A stretch of DNA of 64,000 nt from Nostoc sp. NIES-4103. Its GTDB lineage: Bacteria; Cyanobacteriota; Cyanobacteriia; Cyanobacteriales; Nostocaceae. This document shows positions 34,960-42,779 of this stretch, in pieces (within the stretch, counting starts at the first letter, position 1; every line of letters begins with the position of its first letter). The position numbers and the translations under genes are program-made. Where the stretch lies: NCBI RefSeq assembly GCF_002368335.1, contig NZ_AP018288.1, positions 6,391,221 to 6,455,220 on the forward strand. Direction: 5' to 3'. The notes beneath the pieces were generated by a model that was not told the DNA's origin, ran no database searches, and saw only the letters and a program-made list of their open reading frames with translations.

Positions 34960-35571
34960 AATCTCATAAATTAGACCTCTTGCAAAAGTTCCCTAACACC
35001 CCACCCCCAGCCCCTCCCCGCTTGCGGGGCTACGGTGTACACACTTTGTCTGAATTTGTTTAGAAATCTGGGTTTTACCCCACCCTAACCCTCCCCTTAT
35101 AAAGGCTACCGTGTACACACTTTGTCTGAAACAGTTTATTGACTTCGGTTTAGACTTAGTTTTACCCCACCCTAACCCTCACCTTATCAAGGGGAGGGAA
35201 CTGGATTTGTTGTTTCCCTCCTTTATAAGGGCATCATCTGAGCTTGACGCAATTGTTCACGCAACGGAGGGAACTGGATTTGTTTTTTCCCCCCTTTATA
35301 AGGGGGGATTAAGGGGGGTAATACGACAAAGTGTGTACAAGGTAGGCTTGCGGGGAGGGGAGGAACTTTGACGCAAGTCAAAGGCGGGGTGGGGTTCTTT
35401 TTTTTGATTTATGTAAGAAGTCTATTATCTTAGTTAAATTTGATGACTGATGACTGATGTATGGCTGTAAGGTCTTGCAGCTTTATTGTTTCTTGCCTAT
35501 TCCCCATTGCCCCTAATCCCCACTTGCTTCGGTCGTGGGGGCCCCCAATTCCCCATTCCCCATTCCCAAAT
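34960..35571. repeat. Repeat-rich spacer with GTGTACACACTTTGTC motifs
   Basis: This 600-bp spacer is built from CCCCACCCTAACCCTC-type repeats, three copies of a TACxxTGTACACACTTTGTC motif (35031-35050, 35107-35126 and, inverted, 35325-35344), and a TCGGTCGTGGGGGCCCC repeat (35529-35545). A plus-strand frame from 35111 is repeat text and not a gene. Confidence 0.6.
35107..35344. mobile_element. MITE-like element C (about 238 bp, 20-bp terminal repeats)
   Basis: The left arm TACCGTGTACACACTTTGTC matches the reverse complement of the right arm with one mismatch. No complete gene is inside; two GGGAACTGGATTTGTT segments are repeated internally. Confidence 0.6.
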
Positions 35572-37113
35572 ATGACAGAAGCAACTCTTCCACCTTTAAT
35601 TCAGCAGATGTTACAGCCTGGATTTTACCCCCATGCAGTGACAGAACCGATTGAATTAATTCAAACCCACATTTCTTATGTGCTGCTGACTGGAGATTAC
35701 GTCTATAAGCTGAAAAAACCTGTGAATTTTGGCTTTTTGGATTTTTCGACTTTAAAAAAGCGGCAGCATTTTTGTCATGAGGAGTTGCGACTAAATCAAC
35801 GGGGTGCAGCTGGGCTGTATTTGGAAGTTTTACCTGTGACTTTGGTAAACGAGCAATATCATCTCAATGGAACTGGTGAGCCTGTAGAATATGTGCTGAA
35901 GATGCGGCAGTTTCCCCAAGAGTTGTTGTTCAGCGCACTTTTTGAACAGGGTAAGTTAAATACGACACACTTAGAGGAATTGGGACGGATAGTAGCTGAG
36001 TACCATGCCCAAGCACAGACTAATGATTATATTCGTAGTTTTGGTGAAGTGCCGCAAGTACGCGCTGCCTTTGATGAAAATTACGAGCAAACCAAAAAGT
36101 ATATCGGTGGCCCCCAGACACAGGAACAGTTTACCCAAACACAGCAATACACAGATAAATTTTTCACAGAACGTACAGAATTATTTGCTAGCAGAATTCA
36201 AAATAACTATATTCGTGAATGCCACGGGGATTTACACCTGAAGAATATTGCTCTGTGGCAGGATAAAATCACGCTGTTTGATTGCATTGAATTTAATGAA
36301 CTGTTTCGCTTTGTCGATGTCATGTATGATGTAGCGTTTACGGTGATGGATTTGGAAGCAGGGCAACGCCGAGATTTAGGTAATGCATTTTTAAATGCTT
36401 ATATCGAGCAAACAGGAGATTGGGAAGGTTTGCAGGTATTGCCTTTGTATTTAACTCGTCAAGCTTATGTGAGAGCAAAGGTAACTTCATTTTTGTTAGA
36501 TGATCCAAGCGTACCGCTCTCAGTGAAGGAAGAAGCTACAAAAACAGCATCTAACTATTACAGGCAGGCTTGGGAGTATACTCAACCTCAACAAGGACAA
36601 CTGATTTTGATGTCGGGATTGTCTGGTTCTGGAAAAAGTACAACAGCACGACATTTGGCTTTGCAATTGGGAGCAATTCAGATTCGTTCAGATGCAGTAC
36701 GTAAACATTTGGGAGGCATTTCCCTGTGGGAACGTGGTGGAGATGATTTATATACACCTGAGATGACCCAAAAAACTTACGCACGATTGCTAAATTTGGG
36801 GATTATACTAGCTAAACAAGGTTTCTCAGTAATTTTAGATGCTAAGTATGACAGACAACAGCTACGCCTCGAAGCGATCGCCGAAGCTGAAAAACACCAT
36901 CTTCCCCTGAAAATTATTCACTGCACAGCACCTTTAGAAGTTATAAAACAGCGCCTTGTCAACCGTACTGGTGATATTGCAGATGCTACCGTGGATTTAG
37001 TGGAATCACAACTCAAGCAAGCTGAACCTTTCAGCGATACAGAAAAACCTTACGTCCAAGTTTGGGATACAACTCAGGGGAATGGGGACTGGGGACTAGG
37101 GACTGGGGATTAG
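35572..37113 (+). CDS. APH-like kinase fused to AAA/P-loop kinase
   Basis: A two-domain protein of about 513 residues. The start at 35572 (MTEATLPPLIQQML) is preferred because upstream codons to 35461 read from repeat sequence. The first part (to about 300) resembles aminoglycoside phosphotransferase-type kinases: KLKKPVNFGFLDFSTLKKR, the catalytic HGDLHLKN and the metal-binding DCIEF. The second (from about 340) is a P-loop kinase with GLSGSGKSTTARHLA and a lid/base region IKQRLVNR. Such fusions are common in bacteria, function unknown. The last codons (GNGDWGLGTGD) come from GGGGACT repeats and have replaced the original end. Confidence 0.8.
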   Translation: MTEATLPPLIQQMLQPGFYPHAVTEPIELIQTHISYVLLTGDYVYKLKKPVNFGFLDFSTLKKRQHFCHEELRLNQRGAAGLYLEVLPVTLVNEQYHLNGTGEPVEYVLKMRQFPQELLFSALFEQGKLNTTHLEELGRIVAEYHAQAQTNDYIRSFGEVPQVRAAFDENYEQTKKYIGGPQTQEQFTQTQQYTDKFFTERTELFASRIQNNYIRECHGDLHLKNIALWQDKITLFDCIEFNELFRFVDVMYDVAFTVMDLEAGQRRDLGNAFLNAYIEQTGDWEGLQVLPLYLTRQAYVRAKVTSFLLDDPSVPLSVKEEATKTASNYYRQAWEYTQPQQGQLILMSGLSGSGKSTTARHLALQLGAIQIRSDAVRKHLGGISLWERGGDDLYTPEMTQKTYARLLNLGIILAKQGFSVILDAKYDRQQLRLEAIAEAEKHHLPLKIIHCTAPLEVIKQRLVNRTGDIADATVDLVESQLKQAEPFSDTEKPYVQVWDTTQGNGDWGLGTGD

Positions 37114-37268
37114 GAAGATAAGATTTAGATAGAGAATGAATCGCTATTTAAACTTCAAATCTTAAAAGAATTTTTCCCCAATACCCAGTCCCCAATACCC
37201 AGTCCCCAATACCCAGTCCCCAATACCCAATACCCAGTCCTCAATCCCCAATCCCCAATAGTGAACTT
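37114..37268. repeat. CCCAGTCCCCAATA-type heptamer repeats
   Basis: The spacer is largely CCCAGTC/CCCAATA units, complementary in kind to the GGGGACT run that ends the preceding gene, so a long hairpin is possible. Confidence 0.7.
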
Positions 37269-37772
37269 ATGGCATCGAAAAAAAACGACTTCTTCACTAT
37301 CTCTCCCAGCTTCTTTTCTCAACTAATATTTGGGTCATTTTTAATACTCATATTAACGTTGACAGGATCTCCCTTATCTCTAAGTATATTTTTGGGTGTT
37401 ATCGCTGGTTTCACCTTGGGATGGATTACAAATACCAGTAAAAATAGTCCCCAACCCCCAACAGTAGCTTCCTCTGATGGTATTGATGCAGGACTAAAAT
37501 ATTGGTTATTTTTCTTAGTTGGCTTTGTGTTTTTAGGCTATTCTGCACCGATGAGTATCTTACTAGGCGGTATAGCTGCTATCGGTGGAGGCTGGATGAT
37601 TAGTTGGTGGGGAAGCAAAGAAGCAGCTAAAACTCAGTTACCAGTTGAGACTTCAGAAGCAGCCGAAGGTGAACAGTCTAACGAGAGAATTACCAAACAG
37701 CAAAAAAGAAGACCCGTCCGCCGTTTCCGTCGTACTCGTGGGAATTTCAATCTGCAATTTTGGAAAAAATAA
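37269..37772 (+). CDS. Hypothetical membrane protein
   Basis: A 167-residue protein with four hydrophobic segments in two pairs (about residues 17-32 and 36-52; 76-90 and 93-110) and a strongly basic C-terminal tail (KQQKRRPVRRFRRTRG), which should face the cytoplasm. The two pairs are similar to each other (PLSLSIFLGVIAG against PMSILLGGIAAIGG), suggesting an internal duplication. No family recognised. Confidence 0.6.
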   Translation: MASKKNDFFTISPSFFSQLIFGSFLILILTLTGSPLSLSIFLGVIAGFTLGWITNTSKNSPQPPTVASSDGIDAGLKYWLFFLVGFVFLGYSAPMSILLGGIAAIGGGWMISWWGSKEAAKTQLPVETSEAAEGEQSNERITKQQKRRPVRRFRRTRGNFNLQFWKK

Positions 37773-37871
37773 TATTGGGGACTGGGGACTGGTGACTGGG
37801 TACTGGGTGTTAAGTACAACTGTTTCCCAATTCCCTATTCCCTATTCCCTATTCCCTATTCCCTAATTATT

Positions 37872-38663
37872 ATGTTTTTATATCTTTCTAAATTACTACC
37901 ACTATTTTTTTATCCGCTGGGGCTAGCTAGTATCCTTTTAGTAGTAGCTTTTGTGACATTGTGGAAGCGACCGCGCATCGCAGCAGGTGCGATCGCACTT
38001 TCGTTAATTTTATTACTTTTTTCCAGTAATGCTTGGGTTGCTAAATCTCTGGTGCGATCGCTGGAATGGCAAAATCTCCCTCCTACCCAAATGCCTAATG
38101 CTGAAGCAATTGTAGTTTTGGGGGGTGCGACTAAATCAGCTTTACCTCCAAGACCAAGTGTCGATTTAAGTGAATCAGGCGATCGCGTTATTTATGCTGC
38201 CCAACTCTATCGCCAAAAAAAAGCACCTATAATCATTCTCAGTGGGGGTCGCATCGATTGGCGTGGTAGTGGTTTGGCTGAGTCGGCAGATATGGCAGAT
38301 ATACTCACTTCCATTGGTATACCATCTCAAGCTCTTGTCCAAGAATCGGAATCTCTCAACACATACCAAAATGCTGTAAATGTCAAGAAAATTCTCGAAA
38401 CTCGTGGTATTCGTAAAGTTCTATTAGTGACTTCGGCAATGCATATGCCGCGATCGCTGAAAATTTTTCAACGTCAAGGTATTGATGTAATTGCTGCACC
38501 TACTGACTTTCTTGTGAGTCAGGCTGAAATCGAAGAACTTGGTAGCACTCCTAAAGCCGCTATACTAAATTTATTACCTGATACTGGCAACCTAAATCAA
38601 TTTACTAGCGCTTTAAAAGAATATATTGGCAGTTTTATATATCACTTGCGTGGTTGGCTTTAA
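37872..38663 (+). CDS. YdcF/ElyC-type (DUF218) membrane protein
   Basis: A 263-residue protein with two or three N-terminal membrane segments (up to about 70) and a DUF218 domain: EAIVVLGGAT near 77, IILSGGR near 117, ESLNTYQNAVNVKKIL near 158 and LLVTSAMHMPRSLKIFQRQG near 175. Family members such as ElyC and SanA act in envelope integrity. The usual DUF218 pattern is complete. Lies alone after a repeat spacer. Confidence 0.85.
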   Translation: MFLYLSKLLPLFFYPLGLASILLVVAFVTLWKRPRIAAGAIALSLILLLFSSNAWVAKSLVRSLEWQNLPPTQMPNAEAIVVLGGATKSALPPRPSVDLSESGDRVIYAAQLYRQKKAPIIILSGGRIDWRGSGLAESADMADILTSIGIPSQALVQESESLNTYQNAVNVKKILETRGIRKVLLVTSAMHMPRSLKIFQRQGIDVIAAPTDFLVSQAEIEELGSTPKAAILNLLPDTGNLNQFTSALKEYIGSFIYHLRGWL

Positions 38664-38922
38664 TAAAGTTAGGAGTGAATAGTTAGGAATAGTCTTTTCA
38701 AAGTGTAATTTTATTTTCTTGGTGTCTTAGTGTCCTAGTGGTTAAAAATTAATTTTTCAAATTAATTTATGAACCACAAAGCCACGCAGACACAAAGGTG
38801 AAAAGCCCAAAATCCGGTAATTTTTTTGAGAATTTTTACAGCCTGGGTTATCACAGTTATCAAATATACCAATTATTTAACTTTAAACTCCTAACTCCTA
38901 ACTTTTCATTGATTTAAAATTT

Positions 38923-39144
38923 ATGTCTAAAAACTTACCTTATATTATTCCATCCCCTCAGCCTCAAGTTGAGGAGAGTTTTGCAGCTTATCAAACAACC
39001 CATCAGTTTTACCAAGAAATGCAGACGCGTTCAGAGTTTCAGCGTCATTGTGAATGGTATTACATTACCGCAGAACGCAATCGCCAAGAGCTAAAAAAAA
39101 TGCGCGGCGAACTGAATATTTTCCGATGGTTTCGCCGCCGATGA
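38923..39144 (+). CDS. Small conserved cyanobacterial protein
   Basis: A 73-residue soluble protein ending in a basic tail (MRGELNIFRWFRRR) after an amphipathic helix (HCEWYYITAERNRQELKKM). It is convergent with ftrV. No domain recognised. Confidence 0.6.
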   Translation: MSKNLPYIIPSPQPQVEESFAAYQTTHQFYQEMQTRSEFQRHCEWYYITAERNRQELKKMRGELNIFRWFRRR

Positions 39145-39161
39145 AAATTTGAAATAATTAT

Positions 39162-39386
39162 TTATTCAATTATTTCTAGCTCACTTTCACGCAAGTGGGC
39201 TTTAAATTTTTTATTAAACTGTACCAAATATGGTAAGTTTGCACTTACAGGTCTACCTTGCCATTGAGTAGCAATACCTATGATTTCACCTTCTGTACCT
39301 TTGATGTCAAAAGCCTGATTTCGATGCTCAGGATGATGGTAAACCACTACCGATTCTTTAACGCGGACGCGATCGCCAATTTTCAT
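39162..39386 (-). CDS. ftrV: Ferredoxin-thioredoxin reductase variable chain
   Basis: The variable (alpha) subunit of FTR, which pairs with the catalytic FtrC to reduce thioredoxin with electrons from photosystem I. The SH3-like barrel is clear: MKIGDRVRVKESVVVYHHPE, FDIKGTEGEI, QWQGRPVSANLPYLVQF and the end KFKAHLRESELEII. I choose the ATG at 39386 (74 residues), the family length; an upstream ATG at 39425 would add 13 residues. The catalytic subunit gene is not nearby. Confidence 0.92.
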   Translation of the reverse strand: MKIGDRVRVKESVVVYHHPEHRNQAFDIKGTEGEIIGIATQWQGRPVSANLPYLVQFNKKFKAHLRESELEIIE

Positions 39387-39425
39387 AACAACATTTACAC
39401 CTAACTTTTGTTGTTCCACAAGCAT

Positions 39426-40382
39426 CTGTCAGAAAATAAATTACTAAACATTATTCAAACTTTTTACCACAATTACAGTGTATTATTAGCAAATTTATCT
39501 GGTAGATTTGTGAAGCGCATCTTTTTTAATATTGGTCACTCTTGGCTGAATTGACTAATTTGTAATTCAGTTACACATAACAAGCTTTTATACAGGCTGT
39601 TTCCCAGCTGCTAGTCTCCTATAGCAATCCTAAATGATTTTTCATAAAATTCACCCCCCGACTAACGCCGTTCTTTCTTACCAAGGGGGACTACAGGAGG
39701 GTTACGACTATCTTAAATTCTCACGAATAATTTAGGACTGCCATAGTAAAATAATACATCTTTGGGGAATTTGATATTATTTGTAATTTTATACATTGTT
39801 TGTCACCTTGAATTTGATATTGTATCAAAAGCATTTATACCTACTATATAAAGCCTGTATAGGCGGACTTTTAATATTAATTAATAAAAGCTTTGCTCCT
39901 CACTGTTATTTCACTCCAAAAATGTGCCAACATTAGATGCGCTTGGTACTTTAGCGTAAAGCCTAACCCTTTTATCATCTTCACTCTAGAATGTTCCCAA
40001 GGTCAACTCTTTTATCGGCAGTCAAAGGCACTGGGGATTGGGTGCTTGTCTAAAAAGTCAAGCGGCTAACAACAAACTAATACTGGGAGCATTAAAGGAA
40101 CTGAAAAACGCGTGACGCTGATTCTTTGATGTTTGGTACGGGCTGGCTGAAGCCAAAAATGTCAAAGCGGGAGCTACTACAGGGAAGACAAAAGCTGTTA
40201 TAGCCTATGCTAAACCTACTTGAGCAAGGGAGCTATTGAGCAGGGGTGTAGCCCTAGATACAATCTGAATTTTTTAGCTAGGAGCGTCGAAGATTGCTTC
40301 GCGCTTTGCTAACGGCAAAAACCGCTCCTGAAGAGACTGTCTCACCAAGACAGGGACTGGACTCACCAAGACGGCAACTCCC
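39426..40382. other. Intergenic region (957 bp) with MITE D
   Basis: No gene seen. It contains the inverted-repeat element at 39619-39746 and, near 40270-40330, a CGCTTTGC-type repeat like that at 52680-52760. The rest is unremarkable AT-rich DNA. Confidence 0.5.
39619..39746. mobile_element. MITE-like element D (about 128 bp)
   Basis: The left arm CTATAGCAATCCTAAAT matches the right arm ATTTAGGACTGCCATAG with two mismatches over 17. No reading frame inside. Confidence 0.55.
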
Positions 40383-42602
40383 TCACGAATTGCGAATTGG
40401 TATTATGCCTTCTAGGCTGAGGTAATGTAAGCGCCCAGATGCTTCCCCTGCAACAATTGTGATATCATACGGGGCAATAGTGCAGCATCTGATAGAACTT
40501 TCTCCAGTAAAACTGGCAATTTCTAACCTAGACTGCAAATCCCAGACTTTGATTGTATTGTCATCTGAACCAGAAATCACGTATTTGCCATCAGGGGTAA
40601 CGGCGATCGCATTAACTGAGCCACTATGACTTTTGAGGGTGAACTTTTCAGTCTGTGACTGCAAATCCCAGACTTTGATTGTATCGTCATGTGAACCAGA
40701 AATCACGTATTTGCTATCAGGGGTGACGGCGATCGCATTAACTGAGCCACTATGACTTTTGAGGGTGAACTTTTCAGTCTGTGACTGCAAATCCCAGACT
40801 TTGATTGTATTGTCATGTGAACCAGAAATTACGTATTTGCCATCTGGGGTGACAGCAACTGCATTAACCCAGCTACTATGACCTCTAAGGGTGAACCTTT
40901 CTGTTTGTGACTGCAAATCCCAGACTTTGAGTGTATCGTCATGTGAACCAGAAATCACGTATTTGCCATCTGGAGTGACGGCGACTGCATAAATCCAGCG
41001 ACCATGATCTGTCAGGGTGAACATTTCTTTTTGTGACTGCAAATCCCAGACTTTGAGTGTATTGTCATGTGAACCAGAAATTACGTATTTGCCATCTGGG
41101 GTGACAGCAACTGCATTAACCCAGCTACTATGATCTGTCAGGGTGAACATTTCTTTTTGTGACTGCAAATCCCAGACTTTGATTGTATTGTCACCTGAAC
41201 CAGAAATTACGTATTTGCCATCTGGGGTGAGGGCGATGGCATTAACCAAGTAACTGTGACCTGTGATGGTCAACTTTTCTATCTTTGACTGCAAATCCCA
41301 GACTTTAATTGTATTGTCACCTGAACTAGAAATCACGTATTTGCCATCTGGGGTGACGGCGACTGCATGAATCCAGTCACTATGACCTGTGAGGGTGAAC
41401 TTTTCTTTTTGTGACTGCAAATCCCAGACTTTGATTGTATTGTCAGATGAACCATAAATCACGTATTTGTCATCTGAGGTGAGAGCAACTGTATAAATCC
41501 AGCAATCATCATCATCTGTGAGGGTGAACTTTTCAGTCTGTGACTGCAAATCCCAGACTTTGATTGTATTGTCCTCTGAACCTGAAATCATGTATTTGCC
41601 ATCTGGGGTGAGGGCAACTGCATAAACCAGGTAACCATGATCTGTGAGGGTGAACTTTTCAGTCTGTGACTGTAAATCCCAGACTTTGATTGTACTGTCC
41701 TCTGAACCAGAAATCACATATTCACCATCTGGGGTGACGGCGATCGCATGAACCGAGCCACTATGACCTGTGAGGGTGAACTTTTCAGTCTGTGACTGTA
41801 AATCCCAGACTTTGAGTGTATTGTCACCTGAACCAGAAATCACATATTCACCATCTGGGGTGACGGCGATCGCATGAACCGAGCCACTATGACCTGTGAG
41901 GGTGAACTTTTCAGTCTGTGACTGTAAATCCCAGACTTTGATTGTATTGTCACCTGAACCAGAAATCATGTATTTGCTATCTGGGGTGACGGCGATCGCA
42001 TTAACCGAGCCACTATGACCTGTAAAAGTGAACTTTTCTTTTTGTGACTGCAAATCCCAGACTTTGAGTGTATTGTCTTCTGAACCAGAAATCATGTATT
42101 TGCCATCAGGGGTGACGGCGATCGCACGAACCAAGTCACTATGACCTATGAGGGTGCGGCGTAACCTTTCATCAGGAGGAGTGAAGCTTGTTGTTAAAGG
42201 ACGCAACCAAGGTAAAACTTGCCTTTGCTTTGCTACCTCCAGCATGGTTTGAATTTCTGTCTGTGCAAAAGACTGCATTCGTCCCCAAAATTGTGTTGCC
42301 AATTGCCTTTTATCTTTTTGCAACACATGTGCAGACAGTCGCAAAGTCTCTTGAATCAATCTCAACGTTTGAATTTTCTCTTGGTCAAGTTCTGAGTTGT
42401 CAATTAAATCATAATCATCAATAAGTGACTGCACACCAAAATCAAAATGGTTGACTTTAGCAGCGATAAAATCAAAATCAGTCAGCAGTTTGTAATAGTT
42501 TTCTAAGTTACTCGACTTGAGACTTTCCAAGCTGCCTAGATAAGCTCTAAGACATGCAGGATCACTATTATATGCAGCCAATTTGTCAGCAAATTCTCCC
42601 AT
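40383..42602 (-). CDS. WD40-repeat protein with helical N-terminus
   Basis: A 739-residue protein. Residues 1-150 are helical (DFDFIAAKVNHFDFGVQSLIDDYDLI, then IQETLRLSAHVLQKD and PWLRPLTTSF), as in the linker between NB-ARC ATPases and WD40 propellers of cyanobacteria. Residues 153-735 are 14 WD40 units of about 42 residues; 13 have the GHS-AIAVTPDGKYVISGS-DNTIKVWDLQSQ pattern and the last is degenerate, so two seven-blade propellers fit. The blades are almost identical in DNA as well as protein, apart from a few surface positions. No effector or ATPase domain and no membrane segment. It probably binds proteins or senses a ligand. Possibly the surviving sensor half of an NLR-like protein. 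Confidence 0.85.
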   Translation of the reverse strand: MGEFADKLAAYNSDPACLRAYLGSLESLKSSNLENYYKLLTDFDFIAAKVNHFDFGVQSLIDDYDLIDNSELDQEKIQTLRLIQETLRLSAHVLQKDKRQLATQFWGRMQSFAQTEIQTMLEVAKQRQVLPWLRPLTTSFTPPDERLRRTLIGHSDLVRAIAVTPDGKYMISGSEDNTLKVWDLQSQKEKFTFTGHSGSVNAIAVTPDSKYMISGSGDNTIKVWDLQSQTEKFTLTGHSGSVHAIAVTPDGEYVISGSGDNTLKVWDLQSQTEKFTLTGHSGSVHAIAVTPDGEYVISGSEDSTIKVWDLQSQTEKFTLTDHGYLVYAVALTPDGKYMISGSEDNTIKVWDLQSQTEKFTLTDDDDCWIYTVALTSDDKYVIYGSSDNTIKVWDLQSQKEKFTLTGHSDWIHAVAVTPDGKYVISSSGDNTIKVWDLQSKIEKLTITGHSYLVNAIALTPDGKYVISGSGDNTIKVWDLQSQKEMFTLTDHSSWVNAVAVTPDGKYVISGSHDNTLKVWDLQSQKEMFTLTDHGRWIYAVAVTPDGKYVISGSHDDTLKVWDLQSQTERFTLRGHSSWVNAVAVTPDGKYVISGSHDNTIKVWDLQSQTEKFTLKSHSGSVNAIAVTPDSKYVISGSHDDTIKVWDLQSQTEKFTLKSHSGSVNAIAVTPDGKYVISGSDDNTIKVWDLQSRLEIASFTGESSIRCCTIAPYDITIVAGEASGRLHYLSLEGIIPIRNS
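40520..42170. repeat. About 13 tandem 126-bp coding repeats in the WD40 gene
   Basis: One unit of GACTGCAAATCCCAGACTTTG plus neighbouring text recurs every 126 bp with few changes, encoding the 42-residue blades. Two stretches near 40610-40870 and near 41760-41990 are nearly identical to their neighbours. Confidence 0.9.
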
Positions 42603-42779
42603 ATTCTGTACCAGAAATTTTTCTTAGCCTCACGCTCAGGCGCTAAGAAGAACGCGAATCTTACACTTTAATAAAGTATAATTATATACTTTTAATCATC
42701 TGTGCAATAAATTTTATTGATTAAATTTGCACATCGCGTTAAACTTCCTTAGCGTAACCGCACGCTGTCAAATCAGGCG

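Noticed and set aside
40520..42170. Regularly spaced repeats that could suggest a CRISPR array
   Set aside because: The units are 126 bp, continuous, in frame and encode WD40 blades; there are no unique spacers.
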